Numbered from the stretch's first letter, positions 16,128 to 26,146 are shown. The stretch is DNA of 64,000 bases from JBLIDK01 sp047632595 (GCA_047632595.1 JBLIDK010000006.1:1-64000); one strand, 5' to 3'. The notes: generated by a model from the sequence alone, not told the origin. Numbers and translations: made by a program.

Positions 16128-18857
16128 TTAAAACTTGTTTATTTCATAATTTAATGAAATATAGGCTAAACGGCCAATTAAAGGCCCACCATATACTTCA
16201 TAGTGTTGATTGTTTAAAACGTTAGAAACACCAATTTTTGCTGTTGTTCTTAACGCAGTAATTTGATAGTTTATTTGAGCGTCAATCAAATAATAAGAGT
16301 CAATTCCTCCAGTAAATTGAGGAGAACCTTCAAATCTAAAGCTCTGTACCCACTTATATCCAACTTGAAATCCAAGTTTTTTGTAGACATTTCGTCCACC
16401 AAAACCTAGGTTAAATTTATTTCTAGGTGTGTTATAAGCTGGGATTAATGGGTCACTCTCATCTTGTTTTGTTAATTCTGTAAACGTATAGTTTCCAGAA
16501 ACTGAGTACTTATCTAAAAAGTAGTAGTTCAGGCCTATACTAAACCCTTGAGTAGTCACTTTTGTTTTAGAGTTGGTTGCAAGGCGCCTAACATCAGGTG
16601 GAAATTGATTGCCATTTTCTGTCGGACTAACCACTGCTATAACGGTTCCCAAAAAGTCTTTGTAAGAACTGTAGTAATAACTTACATCAGTGTAAAGCCT
16701 TTTAAATAAAATGCCTTTATACCCAAACTCAATAGTTTTTACTTTTTCTGGTTTAACCGGAGTAATATATGATAACAAAGTATCAGGTTGACTTGAGGTA
16801 ATGTTGTTTAAATAATCCTGCAAAAGAATTAAAGAATCTCCAGCAATGTTTCCAATTAATAAAACTTGTCCTAAATTATAATATTGATACTGATCTATTA
16901 AAGTTGGATTTCTAATTGCAGATGAAGCAGTAATTCTAAAAGTGTTGTTTTGTGTTGGTTTAATTACCGCAGAAAAAGAGGGTGAAATATTGGGGTCAAA
17001 ATTGCTGTGATAATCTGATCGAACACTTGCAATTAGATTTAACCTTTCATCGAATAATTCTTTATTGGTATTTATATATACGCCAAGCTCTCTAACCTTT
17101 ATAAGGTTTTCTGAAGTGGAACCATCAGGATTTATAAGTAGAGTATCGCTAAAAATAGTTCCTTCAGAACGTGGGTTGTATTGTCTAATTGAACCTCCAA
17201 CTCTAAAATCTTTCGGGAAACCATCAATAAGCGCACTTGGATTAAGGTTATATTCCCCTTGAAGGTGTTTTAAAGAAGAATTATCTTGAAAACGAGACCC
17301 ACCATCTAAAAATGATGAATTAGAAATAATTTTATTAAAGGCTTCATCATAACGTTCAGTACCTGGCACGTAATACTTTTGAAAAGCCCCACTCGCTGTG
17401 AAGGTGTCGGCAAAATTTCTTGCATTCAACTGGCCTTCTTCCATCCATTGGTCATATTCGTTTGTTCCTTGTGTAGGAGCACTAGTGCTATCCATATAGC
17501 CTCTAAAACCACGAATAAAGTGTCTGTTCCAATCTCCTAAACTTTTAGATTCCTCTAACAATTTATTTGCGGTAAAAACAACGTCATATGAATCACCTGC
17601 ATCTTCAATAGTTTTGTAGCCACGAATAAAGAATCGCTTTCCTTTAACTTCTCCTTTGTGTTGTTGAAATAACACATTGTTTATACTTAGTCTGTTTTCT
17701 CCTTGATATACCGTGGTTCCTGTACCAAAATTGTAGAAATAACTAGCGGTAATATCTGGGGTTAATTTATAATATACTGTGCCGTTCAATTTTAAATTCC
17801 GTGTATCGTAATCTGCAACATCAATTTCATTATATCCAGTTCTGTAAACAGAAAAACTGGTGTCTCCAAATTTTGTTCGTTGTGCTACATTCAACAACCC
17901 TTGGGTGAATTCAAATCGGCTTTCATCACCATAAATATTAACCGCATCATATCCTGCGTTCGTGTTCGGGCCATTAACCGAACCTTCAGTGGGGTCAAGA
18001 TTTCCAGCAACCCAGTCGTCAGCTCTTAAATAAGCGGCATTTAGTTTAATTGCTGCCTTATTATTGTAAAACGGCTTTGCATACCTTATTGCTCCATCAA
18101 ACAGCTCTCTAGAGCCTCCTTTAACCTGCACTGTTAGTCCGGGGTATTGGAACGCATCTTTAGTTTGAATATCTATAACTCCGTTAAAAGCATTAGGGCC
18201 GTATGTTGCTGAATTTGCTCCTACTACAATGTCAACGGTTCTAACATCAATTTCATTGGCTCCAAGAAAATTTCCTAACGAGAAGTTTAATGCTGGAGCC
18301 TGGTTGTCCATTCCATCAATAACCTGTAAAGTTCTTACCGGGGCAGTACTATTAAAACCTCTAGTGTTAATTACTTTAAAAGCTAAACTAGCTGAAGTAA
18401 AATCTACACCTTTTAAATTTGCCAAACCATCATAAAAATTTGCAGCTGGAGTTTCTTTTATTTCCTGAATTCCTAAACGCTCAATTGTTACAGGAGATTC
18501 TTGAAGTTTTTCACTAATTCTGGATGCTGAAACCACAACCTCCTCACCCATTATTGAGTTTTCTTCCAGTTTTATTTCGACAAAAGTTTGCCCACTGGCA
18601 ATAGGAATTTCCTTATTGGCATAACCTAAATAAAAAACCTGCAAAATTGCGGGCGTACCATTAACTCGTATCTCAAAGCGCCCGTTTATGTCAGTAGTTG
18701 TACCGTTATTTGTTCCTTTTTCTACTATAGATGTAGCGAAAAGTAACTCATCGGATACTTTGTCTTTTATGACACCGCGAATTGTTTGCGCAGAAGCACA
18801 GCTTACTAAGCTAATAGCTAGTGCTATAAGAATTAAATGCTTGTGTTGAATACCCAA
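16128..18857 (-). CDS. TonB-dependent outer membrane receptor with carboxypeptidase-regulatory-like domain
   Basis: This 909-residue protein starts with a signal peptide (ends near CASAQ, residue 24). A carboxypeptidase-D regulatory-like domain follows (TIRGVIKDKVSDELLFATS, about 25-105), then a plug domain (about 115-230) with SATYGPNAFNGVIDIQTKD, and then a 22-strand barrel ending in phenylalanine. This is the common Bacteroidetes receptor layout. It is not clearly SusC, since there is no adjacent SusD. It uses TonB energy to import an unknown ligand. The start is a TTG at 18857, the only initiator near the signal peptide. The hydrolase-like T9SS protein is 11 bases downstream and probably co-transcribed. 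Confidence 0.92.
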   Translation of the reverse strand: MGIQHKHLILIALAISLVSCASAQTIRGVIKDKVSDELLFATSIVEKGTNNGTTTDINGRFEIRVNGTPAILQVFYLGYANKEIPIASGQTFVEIKLEENSIMGEEVVVSASRISEKLQESPVTIERLGIQEIKETPAANFYDGLANLKGVDFTSASLAFKVINTRGFNSTAPVRTLQVIDGMDNQAPALNFSLGNFLGANEIDVRTVDIVVGANSATYGPNAFNGVIDIQTKDAFQYPGLTVQVKGGSRELFDGAIRYAKPFYNNKAAIKLNAAYLRADDWVAGNLDPTEGSVNGPNTNAGYDAVNIYGDESRFEFTQGLLNVAQRTKFGDTSFSVYRTGYNEIDVADYDTRNLKLNGTVYYKLTPDITASYFYNFGTGTTVYQGENRLSINNVLFQQHKGEVKGKRFFIRGYKTIEDAGDSYDVVFTANKLLEESKSLGDWNRHFIRGFRGYMDSTSAPTQGTNEYDQWMEEGQLNARNFADTFTASGAFQKYYVPGTERYDEAFNKIISNSSFLDGGSRFQDNSSLKHLQGEYNLNPSALIDGFPKDFRVGGSIRQYNPRSEGTIFSDTLLINPDGSTSENLIKVRELGVYINTNKELFDERLNLIASVRSDYHSNFDPNISPSFSAVIKPTQNNTFRITASSAIRNPTLIDQYQYYNLGQVLLIGNIAGDSLILLQDYLNNITSSQPDTLLSYITPVKPEKVKTIEFGYKGILFKRLYTDVSYYYSSYKDFLGTVIAVVSPTENGNQFPPDVRRLATNSKTKVTTQGFSIGLNYYFLDKYSVSGNYTFTELTKQDESDPLIPAYNTPRNKFNLGFGGRNVYKKLGFQVGYKWVQSFRFEGSPQFTGGIDSYYLIDAQINYQITALRTTAKIGVSNVLNNQHYEVYGGPLIGRLAYISLNYEINKF

Positions 18858-18942
18858 ATTTGTATTGAATTTAGTTCGCTCAAATCTAAAAATAAGAAAT
18901 AAGTATTAAAAAAAAGAGTTAAGTTTTTTTTGGTTTTCTAAG

Positions 18943-19494
18943 CTAATCAGAGAAAGCGCTGTCAGCTATACTAATAGTGCCTTTTATTTTGAAAATTTTA
19001 TAGGAAGAAAAATTTTGATCTGATTCAAATCCTTCTCCTAAAATAATTTCTTCCTTAGTTGTGATTTTAACAAAATTATCCGAAAAGATGCGTTTTGTGT
19101 TTTCGTCCCAGAGCAAACGCTCTGTATTTAATTTCTCCCCTTTTTTATTAACAACAATTACATTATCCTTTACTTCTACAACTCCTTGGTCAATATAGCG
19201 AATTCCGTAATTAGCAGTTAGGGTGCTCTCTATTTCCAATTCTGGAGTATAAAACAAAACTGTTAGCCCTTCGGGCATTTCGTTGTAGGGGTTCTCAACT
19301 TTGTAGTTGTCTAAATGCGGACTAGTTAGTTTTGCCCGAACTATAGCAGAGTCACTGTAAATGATTTCAATATTTTTACTGGTTTCAACAGGAATGCTGT
19401 TCATTGCAGCCTCTAAAACATTAATATCTACAACTTCCGTCTGGCAACTTGCTAAGCCAACTATTATTAAGAATATGTAAAATGTATAGCGCAT
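18943..19494 (-). CDS. lptC: LptC, LPS export periplasmic lipoprotein
   Basis: This 183-residue protein carries a lipobox with cysteine 17 (GLASC). The rest has the LptC-type beta-jellyroll pattern: EIIYSDSAIVRAKLTSPHLDNY, TLTANYGIRYIDQGVVEVKDNV and LWDENTKRIFSDNFVKIT are the characteristic repeated strands. LptC passes lipopolysaccharide from LptBFG to LptA across the periplasm. In Bacteroidetes LptC is usually a lipoprotein rather than TM-anchored, which agrees with the sequence. It follows the TPR gene in the leftward run that begins with purQ. Confidence 0.87.
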   Translation of the reverse strand: MRYTFYIFLIIVGLASCQTEVVDINVLEAAMNSIPVETSKNIEIIYSDSAIVRAKLTSPHLDNYKVENPYNEMPEGLTVLFYTPELEIESTLTANYGIRYIDQGVVEVKDNVIVVNKKGEKLNTERLLWDENTKRIFSDNFVKITTKEEIILGEGFESDQNFSSYKIFKIKGTISIADSAFSD

Positions 19495-19537
19495 AAAAAC
19501 CTCTCTAACGAGCAGACCAATTCAGTTGTCGGAGTTT

Positions 19538-20854
19538 TTAATTTCTAAATCGAACTACTGTGCTTTCACCAATCCATGTTGAAGAACTAAATTTGCTACC
19601 TTTTTCAAGGCCATTGAAAAAACCTCTTTCTGAATCGGGAAAGTAAGCCGCTGCTGTGTTCATTTTGCCTTGAGCCATTTCTGTTACTTCAGGGTCTACA
19701 CTTTTAGCTTTTTGATATTTATCAAATGATGCCCAATAAGCTCCCCATTTATCTTTCTCATCAGAAAATGATGCTGCAGATTGCAAGTAAATGTCACCTA
19801 TAATAATTAAAGGCAATCCCCAATCAGGTCTTAGTTTTTGTGCTTCCCTTGCATAAGTACGAGCTTTTGGATAATTTTTTTGCTTTGAGAAAACTAAAAT
19901 TGACAACTCTAAATTGTACGTTCCTTGTTTACCTGGATCAGTTTCTTGAGCAATTGCTTTTTCAAAGTAATCTATAGCCAGTCCTATTTTACCAGCATCT
20001 TGATACGCTAATGCAATATTGTGAGCTAAATCTGCAGAAGGTGCTTTAGTAAATTTCTTTGTTGCTACATCCGAAAACAGGTTAGAACTATAGCATTTCT
20101 TACTAGCCATGATGTTGTAAACAACATCCCACAACTTTTCATTACTTGGATCTTTATCAAATGCTGGCTTGTATAATTCAACTACTTCTTCGCAACTTTC
20201 TATAATACCCGAAAGATCGCCATCTATTGCGTTTTTTGCATTTGTATATTGGCTAGAGTATTTTGAGCCTCCACTAACGTTGATATCAATTACATCTGAA
20301 AACTTTAAGTAAAGATCTAAAACTTCCTCTTTGGTTTTATTTCCCTTTTTATAGGCAATAACCATTGATTGAAAATAAGGCGAGATAATAAAGTACTCAT
20401 ATTTGTTTCCTTGTAATTCAAGTGATTTAGCGAATAGGTTTAAAATCTCTTCTGAATTACCCGGTCTATATCTAACCATATCATAAGCTTTACGACCTGA
20501 AACATATCCTTCTTTTTGAAAATATTGAATTCGTTGATCATAAACCATAAATAAGGTGTCAATCAATTTTTCTTTCAACTCATCACTACTTGCATTGTTA
20601 ATCATAAATGGAACAACTTTACCAGTTCCATCTGTATAAGTAAACTCTCTAAACTCAGGAGCATTTAAAAACACCCACCTCCACGAATTAATCGCATCAG
20701 GAATATTGTTTTGCTTAACATATTGACGGTATAAAGAAACCATCTCTAATGTTTTAACACTATCGCTTTTTTCAGGGCCAGCAAAAGCTGTTGTGAAAAA
20801 AGTGCTACAAAATAAGATAATTAATAAAGTTGCTCTTTTCATATTTCTAATCAT
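19538..20854 (-). CDS. Periplasmic TPR-repeat protein
   Basis: This 438-residue protein has a signal peptide (MKRATLLIILFCSTFF after four leading residues). The rest is largely helical, with tetratricopeptide-like units such as NIALAYQDAGKIGLAIDYFEKAI near residue 280 and an aromatic, lysine-rich C-terminus. The region ARTYAREAQKLRPDWGLPLIIIGD is a second clear TPR. It probably scaffolds envelope proteins. The start may be the methionine at residue 1 or 5. It overlaps the outer membrane gene by 8 bases and precedes lptC, an order I associate with Bacteroidetes envelope clusters, so a role in outer membrane biogenesis is a reasonable guess. Confidence 0.8.
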   Translation of the reverse strand: MIRNMKRATLLIILFCSTFFTTAFAGPEKSDSVKTLEMVSLYRQYVKQNNIPDAINSWRWVFLNAPEFREFTYTDGTGKVVPFMINNASSDELKEKLIDTLFMVYDQRIQYFQKEGYVSGRKAYDMVRYRPGNSEEILNLFAKSLELQGNKYEYFIISPYFQSMVIAYKKGNKTKEEVLDLYLKFSDVIDINVSGGSKYSSQYTNAKNAIDGDLSGIIESCEEVVELYKPAFDKDPSNEKLWDVVYNIMASKKCYSSNLFSDVATKKFTKAPSADLAHNIALAYQDAGKIGLAIDYFEKAIAQETDPGKQGTYNLELSILVFSKQKNYPKARTYAREAQKLRPDWGLPLIIIGDIYLQSAASFSDEKDKWGAYWASFDKYQKAKSVDPEVTEMAQGKMNTAAAYFPDSERGFFNGLEKGSKFSSSTWIGESTVVRFRN

Positions 20855-22121
20855 ATTGACGTTTTACAAACCATTTGTCACTAATTGTAAGTCCGAAACT
20901 TACGCTTATTATATCTTCCTTAACTAAATTATTCTTTACAGTTCCAACCTGTGAGTATTTAACGCCCAAGTTTAAAAAGGATGCAGATTTTATTAGAGGG
21001 AATCCAAATCCAATGGTTGCATACTTCTCTGATATCAAAAAGTTGTTAACGTTTAAATATCCGGGTGAATATCCTACTCCAACTCTAGTTACTATACTTT
21101 TAAGGTAGTTGCCAGTTCTCTGTAATTGCCCTTTAGTTTGCATTCCAGCTGCTACTCTATAGGTGTTTTGTAGTTTTATCTTACTATTGTCACTGTCTTC
21201 TACTTCCGCCCAATTTATAAGCGAAAAGTCAAAACCTCCAATTATTTTCTTGTTCTCATATGAAAATCCAATGCTATGGTAACTTGGCAAGGTTACAGTT
21301 TGATCATCACTAATATTTATATAGATGCTATCTACTAGAATGTCAACGGATCCGCTTTTGTAATACCTTTCAGTGTAAACTGTTTTACTTGTTTTTAATC
21401 CTGACTTAAGCGCTCCTGAATAGCCGAAAACATACTTTTTAAGTGCTTTTCCTTCTCCTTTTTCAATAACATATTGTAGACCGTAGTTAAAACTTAAGTC
21501 GCCTATAGCGTCTTTATCAACTGATCGTAAGTGTAAAATATTTGAGCTTGTATCAAATTCTGAAGTTCTAGATCTGTTTAAACTTCCGAAATAATAAGAG
21601 ACATTAGCACCAATACTTAATGCACTGCCTAGTTTTAATGCAGAACCAACGTAAAACTGTGAAATATCACCATCACCTAGATAACTTGTTGTAGACTTCC
21701 CATATTCTGGAACCACAACTTCTTCGCTTATTTCGTAGCCTAATCTGCTATAAGGCAAAAGGCCAAATGACAAACCGCCTTTTTTACCCAAGGGTAAACA
21801 TATTGCAAAGTGACTAAGTCCTGCATTTACAGTGTTTTGATAATTTACCCCGTCAGATTGTTGAGCAAATGTCCCAAATACGCCAATCTCGTAATTTACA
21901 AGCTCTGAATTGTTATACGTTGCAGGATTTGAAGCATTAAACCCGTTTGATAATCTTATTCCTGTTCCTAATTCACCCATTCCAGAGTTTTGTAGAAACG
22001 GATTGTATTGCCTTTCGCCCAAGCCAAATTGGCTGTATGGAGAACTAGTGTTGTTTTGAGCGTTTATTCCAACTGAGGAAACAAATAGCAATAGCAGAAA
22101 TAGGTAGTTTTTATTTGGCAT
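20847..22121 (-). CDS. Outer membrane beta-barrel protein, FadL/OmpP1-like
   Basis: This 424-residue protein has a signal peptide (ends near INAQ, residue 21) and an N-terminal segment NTSSPYSQFGLGERQ, followed by ASNPATYNNSELVNYEIG. 'NPA..' after a glycine-rich stretch is typical of FadL/OmpP1-type hydrophobic transporters and of related Bacteroidetes OMPs. The remainder is alternating strands with aromatic girdles. Ligand and exact family are uncertain. It overlaps coaX upstream by 11 bases and the TPR gene downstream by 8 bases, so it is in the same operon. Confidence 0.72.
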   Translation of the reverse strand: MPNKNYLFLLLLFVSSVGINAQNNTSSPYSQFGLGERQYNPFLQNSGMGELGTGIRLSNGFNASNPATYNNSELVNYEIGVFGTFAQQSDGVNYQNTVNAGLSHFAICLPLGKKGGLSFGLLPYSRLGYEISEEVVVPEYGKSTTSYLGDGDISQFYVGSALKLGSALSIGANVSYYFGSLNRSRTSEFDTSSNILHLRSVDKDAIGDLSFNYGLQYVIEKGEGKALKKYVFGYSGALKSGLKTSKTVYTERYYKSGSVDILVDSIYINISDDQTVTLPSYHSIGFSYENKKIIGGFDFSLINWAEVEDSDNSKIKLQNTYRVAAGMQTKGQLQRTGNYLKSIVTRVGVGYSPGYLNVNNFLISEKYATIGFGFPLIKSASFLNLGVKYSQVGTVKNNLVKEDIISVSFGLTISDKWFVKRQYD

Positions 22122-22833
22122 TATAATTTAAGATGGAGTACAAACCATCAAGCACTAAATTTTGGAGTGCAAAGGTCTTAGTTTCTAGCTTTTTTTCAAA
22201 AAAATCTGCATCACCACCTGTTAAAATGGTTGTAATTGGCCCAAATTCATTGACATAGCTGGCAATTTGAGTGTTTAGTTCGGCAGTAATACCTATGCAA
22301 ACACCATTAATTATTGATTCTTTTGTGTTTTTTCCAACCAATTCTACTGGATAGTCAAACGGTGGCTTAAGTAACGGAAGTTTTTTGGTAAAAGTATTCA
22401 TTGCTTGCAAACGCAAACTAAGCCCCGGACTTATAGCACCTCCAAGATAGTCTTTTCCTTCTATCAGAACATCATAAGTTATACAAGTTCCAATATCTAT
22501 TACTAACGAATTTCTTAATGGGAAATAGGTGCTTGCTCCACAAATTCCAGCAATTCTATCAGACCCTAATGTTTGAGGAGTTTGATACAAGTTATTTACT
22601 GGTAAAGAAGTTTTATGGTCGAAGTGAAGAATTTTTCCACTGTATTTGTCAATTAACTCTTTAATTTGATCTGAAATTTCACCTGAATTACTATAAATTA
22701 TAGAATCTGCTTGCTCGAAATATTTTTTTAAATGCCCATCATCAATTGAATGGGTTCTAAAAAGAGTTTCAGTTACATTATAAAACCCAGATTTAACCTG
22801 AGTGTTTCCGATGTCTAGTGCTAGCTTTATCAC
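22111..22833 (-). CDS. coaX: Type III pantothenate kinase
   Basis: This 240-residue enzyme phosphorylates pantothenate, the first step of coenzyme A synthesis. It has the ASKHA-fold phosphate-binding segments: IKLALDIGNTQVKSGFY at the N-terminus (catalytic D7), DIGTCITYDVL near residue 115, GGAISPGLSLR around 132 and LTGGDADFF near 207. The type III enzyme is insensitive to CoA feedback and needs a monovalent cation. It shares one base with purQ upstream and overlaps the outer membrane gene downstream, so translation is likely coupled. Confidence 0.93.
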   Translation of the reverse strand: MIKLALDIGNTQVKSGFYNVTETLFRTHSIDDGHLKKYFEQADSIIYSNSGEISDQIKELIDKYSGKILHFDHKTSLPVNNLYQTPQTLGSDRIAGICGASTYFPLRNSLVIDIGTCITYDVLIEGKDYLGGAISPGLSLRLQAMNTFTKKLPLLKPPFDYPVELVGKNTKESIINGVCIGITAELNTQIASYVNEFGPITTILTGGDADFFEKKLETKTFALQNLVLDGLYSILNYNAK

Positions 22834-23525
22834 TAAACTTGTGCGATTTCTAAAATAGACTCAAATATTCTCATTCCATCGCTGTTGCCAACAATATTAC
22901 TTGCAGCCCTTTCTGGGTGAGGCATCATTCCAAAAACATTTCTTCCAACGTTGCAAACTCCTGCAATGTTATTTGTAGATCCATTTGGATTGGATTCTTT
23001 TGTGATGCTCCCAGCAGCATCACAATATCTAAACAATACTTGGTTATTATCTTCGATTCGTTTAATTTCATCACTATTAGCGAAAAACTTTCCTTCACCA
23101 TGAGCGATTGGAATTTTCAACACATCACTAGGGTCGATGCCTTGAGTTAATAATGAATTGTTTGTAGCTATTTTTAAGTTAACATTATCACAAATAAATT
23201 TTCGTGAATCGTTATGCATCAATGCTCCAGGTAATAGGTGAGATTCTGTTAAAACTTGAAAGCCATTACAAATACCATAAACAAAGCCGCCTTGATTTGC
23301 GAAAGAGATAACTTCTTGCATTATAGGAGAAAATCTTGCAATTGCACCAGACCTTAGGTAGTCACCATAAGAAAAACCCCCGGGTAAAACTATGAAATCA
23401 GTTTTTTGAAGGTCGTGTTCCTTATGCCATAGCTTAACAGCAGAGCAGTTTGGCAGGTTACTTAAAACATTGTAAATGTCTTCATCACAATTTGAACCAG
23501 GGAAAACGACAACTCCGAATTTCAT
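22833..23525 (-). CDS. purQ: Phosphoribosylformylglycinamidine synthase subunit I (glutaminase)
   Basis: This 230-residue class I glutamine amidotransferase supplies ammonia to PurL in the fourth step of purine synthesis. The nucleophile is C86 in YGICNGFQVL, and the His/Glu pair is H203 and E205 in MMPHPERA. The N-terminus FGVVVFPGSNCDEDIY is typical of PurQ. PurQ normally works with PurS and the small PurL; neither gene is in this window. The predicted promoter is at 23541-23548. It is transcribed leftward with coaX. Confidence 0.95.
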   Translation of the reverse strand: MKFGVVVFPGSNCDEDIYNVLSNLPNCSAVKLWHKEHDLQKTDFIVLPGGFSYGDYLRSGAIARFSPIMQEVISFANQGGFVYGICNGFQVLTESHLLPGALMHNDSRKFICDNVNLKIATNNSLLTQGIDPSDVLKIPIAHGEGKFFANSDEIKRIEDNNQVLFRYCDAAGSITKESNPNGSTNNIAGVCNVGRNVFGMMPHPERAASNIVGNSDGMRIFESILEIAQV

Positions 23526-23540
23526 ACTATAAATTTTTTA

Positions 23541-23548
23541 CAAAGGTA
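23541..23548 (-). promoter_or_regulatory. -7 promoter element upstream of purQ
   Basis: On the minus strand TACCTTTG matches TAnnTTTG, 16 bases before the purQ ATG and downstream of the DUF6427-like stop, so purQ-coaX may have their own start of transcription. No strong -33 element is visible. Confidence 0.4.
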
Positions 23549-23561
23549 TAAAAAAAAGGTG

Positions 23562-24551
23562 CTAAAACACTTGTGATATCACAATAGATAAAGCAATGAA
23601 TGCCACGGAAAATTCATTTAATCGAGTGCTTGTATTGTTTGAGTAATAATTGGCAACCAATATGGCGGAAGGAACTAGGGCTAATTGAAAATGAAATAAA
23701 ATATTGGGGAGTTGAATAATTAGGGCTACGCACAACAATATTAACCATAATAGCAATTGCTGTATAAACTTTCTAGTCACAATCATTTGCTGCCCACTTG
23801 TTGCCAAATGCTTAATAATACTAAAAGTTAAAAGTAAAGAAAAAGATAAGGCTGGAATCAATAACCACCATGAAAAGTCTGTAAAATCTAATCCGCCGTC
23901 AAAAAAGGTAAAAGAATTAATATAGTTACTAGTTAACAAGGGGTTGTCTAATAAATAGGCCAAAGAAAAAAACCATAATAATGGGGCTAGTACTCCAGCC
24001 AAGGCCGTAATAACAGTTCTTAAATCAACCGACTTAATTATGAGATAAGAATATACCACAACAATTGTTAATAGAATTGAAGGGATATAAAAAAGTGTGC
24101 AAGTTCCAATTAAAAACCCAAAATCAAATGCTAATCGTAACCCTCTATTGGTTTTATTTAGCTTAAAAATATTGTTGAATAGTAGAATAATCAAAAAGTT
24201 GACTAATAGAATTGGGTTAAGTGTTAAAAAGTGTGGAATGCAATGAGCAGCAATAATATAGAAAAACCCAACTAGATAAGTTGATTTAGAAAGTACTGCT
24301 TGCTTAACACAAATTTTATTTAGCAATAATGCTTGAAAACATATTAGAATTGAAGCGAGTAGGGTGTTTAGCCAATTTGGAAGCTTTTCAACTCCAAAAT
24401 AAGTGAAAACGAATTCGCCAAAAGGTGAGTAAGACTGATCAATAGTTTCGATTGAACCAAAAATCATTTGGCAAATAGATAATGTTATTGTTAAAGCAAA
24501 TAAAACAAAAACATTTGAGGGTGAAATACTTCTAAAAAATTGGGTAATCAT
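23562..24551 (-). CDS. Polytopic membrane protein, DUF6427-like
   Basis: This 329-residue protein consists almost entirely of hydrophobic segments, about nine or ten helices, with very few charges (MITQFFRSISPSNVFVLF at the N-terminus, WLNTLLASILICFQALLLNK, LLLWLILLCVALIIQLP). This fits the DUF6427 group of Bacteroidetes membrane proteins that often neighbours purQ; the assignment is from memory of gene context and N-terminus. The role is unknown. It follows the 497-residue secreted protein with a gap of 4 bases. Confidence 0.6.
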   Translation of the reverse strand: MITQFFRSISPSNVFVLFALTITLSICQMIFGSIETIDQSYSPFGEFVFTYFGVEKLPNWLNTLLASILICFQALLLNKICVKQAVLSKSTYLVGFFYIIAAHCIPHFLTLNPILLVNFLIILLFNNIFKLNKTNRGLRLAFDFGFLIGTCTLFYIPSILLTIVVVYSYLIIKSVDLRTVITALAGVLAPLLWFFSLAYLLDNPLLTSNYINSFTFFDGGLDFTDFSWWLLIPALSFSLLLTFSIIKHLATSGQQMIVTRKFIQQLLLWLILLCVALIIQLPNILFHFQLALVPSAILVANYYSNNTSTRLNEFSVAFIALSIVISQVF

Positions 24552-24555
24552 TGTT

Positions 24556-26049
24556 TTAAAATATCAGACGAAGATAGCTGTCTTTATTTTCAACTATACA
24601 TGGAATCACTAATTCATTACTACTTATTTGTCTGGAGCCTTTTGGCTGTAAAATTGTTTCTTCTCGTTCATTTAATAATATTTTTTCACTGCTTTTGCCA
24701 GATGCATCAATTGAAAAAACAATTACATCTGTTCTTCTTTTAATAGCCTTGTTGAAAATAAAGTAAAGGTCTGAGCCTTCTACAAATAAACTATAGGAGC
24801 TAAAAACAGCGCCGTCATTTTCAGAAACTTGCCTTTTTCGTAAAACATTATCCCATTCAATATCTCCATTTTTACTTATTGAAAAAATTAAAACATTGTT
24901 ATAATGATAGGTAAATGAAGTGCTATATACTTGACTATAGACATTAAACGTTGAAGATTCTGTGATGAAATTAGCTTCGGCAATTAATACCATGCCGCCA
25001 TCTGATTTCATTATTACTTCTTGTATTTCATAATTAATTAAGGTTTTACCTGGATCACCAACAACTGATTCGTTGTCAAAATTTCCTAGTGTTTTTACCT
25101 TAAAATTTTGATAAGACGAATTGAAAACCGAGTCGGTTGATGCATCTAACCTTAGTAGAAAAACTCCAGAATTTGAAAACTCTCTTCGCTCAGTATAAAA
25201 TCCACATACAGCTACGCTATTTTCATCTTGTTTAAAAGTCATTTCAACATCTTGTAAATAATATTCTGGGCTAAAAACGTAAGGCGCTTTTAAAGCACCG
25301 CTTTCAGAATTGCAACTATAAATAAAATGTAGAACTTCGTTATTATTTATTTTAATGCGCTCTGAGTTTGTCATTAACACCACTACTGTTTGATTTGTAT
25401 CTACTTTTAAGTCAAGTATTTTTAAAGATTCATTTAGAAGGGTTTTTGGGAACGTTTTCAACCATTTTTGATTCAATTCTTCATCTAAAAATTGAAAATA
25501 GATTTCGCAGTATTCCGACTTGATGGTTTCGTGAATTGCTGAAACAGCATACCCTTTGCCATTTGGGTCTAAACAAACTGCAAAACTTAACTCATCTCGT
25601 CTTTTTTCAACTGGAATACTCAAAGCAGGGGTTTCCTTAATAAAGTGTTTTCCATCAGTTAATGAATAGGCAAAAACATTTAAATCGTAAGCTGATTGGC
25701 CCTTATTAAAAACTTTATAATAGAGATAAGCTCTGCTATCTAAAATACTTACATGAACAATTTGAGCATCAAAAGTGGGTAAATCAACATAAATCTCCCA
25801 AATTTTGCTCATCAAATTGTCTCTAAAACTTAAAGAAGTTTTATTATTAGACAAGTTTAAATTTTTGGAGTTACTACTAATCGGACTTTCACTGCTAAGA
25901 ACCAAAAAACCATTATTGTTTTCGCCAACTATCTTTGTAAAAGTAGTTTTAAACTTTTTTTCTGGTTTAGAAAGTTCAATCCTTTGAGCTGGTAGTTGTT
26001 GGTTAAAGAATAAAACACTTAAAACAATATTGATAATTACTAGTTTCAT
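24556..26049 (-). CDS. Secreted protein of unknown function
   Basis: This 497-residue protein has a signal peptide (to about residue 21, LPAQ). The body alternates short hydrophobic and polar strands, repeatedly of the form '...vFayslTDGkhfi...', '...fsISKNGDIEWDNVL...' and '...VIVFSIDASGKSSE...'. Aspartate- and glycine-containing turns between strands suggest a beta-propeller. No catalytic motif or sorting domain is seen, and there is no lipobox. It lies immediately upstream of the DUF6427-like gene. I do not recognise the family. Confidence 0.6.
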   Translation of the reverse strand: MKLVIINIVLSVLFFNQQLPAQRIELSKPEKKFKTTFTKIVGENNNGFLVLSSESPISSNSKNLNLSNNKTSLSFRDNLMSKIWEIYVDLPTFDAQIVHVSILDSRAYLYYKVFNKGQSAYDLNVFAYSLTDGKHFIKETPALSIPVEKRRDELSFAVCLDPNGKGYAVSAIHETIKSEYCEIYFQFLDEELNQKWLKTFPKTLLNESLKILDLKVDTNQTVVVLMTNSERIKINNNEVLHFIYSCNSESGALKAPYVFSPEYYLQDVEMTFKQDENSVAVCGFYTERREFSNSGVFLLRLDASTDSVFNSSYQNFKVKTLGNFDNESVVGDPGKTLINYEIQEVIMKSDGGMVLIAEANFITESSTFNVYSQVYSTSFTYHYNNVLIFSISKNGDIEWDNVLRKRQVSENDGAVFSSYSLFVEGSDLYFIFNKAIKRRTDVIVFSIDASGKSSEKILLNEREETILQPKGSRQISSNELVIPCIVENKDSYLRLIF

Positions 26050-26138
26050 TATAAGGCAATGTACATCGGAAATTGCAATTAATTCAACTTCTTGACTAAA
26101 TATTTACGTTTTTTAAATGCTATTTATTTTAACAATAG

Positions 26139-26146
26139 TATCTTTG
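26139..26146 (+). promoter_or_regulatory. -7 promoter element upstream of the T9SS propeller protein
   Basis: TATCTTTG is a perfect TAnnTTTG match, 35 bases before the ATG at 26182 and inside the open frame that extends to 26092. It argues that translation begins at 26182. Confidence 0.45.
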
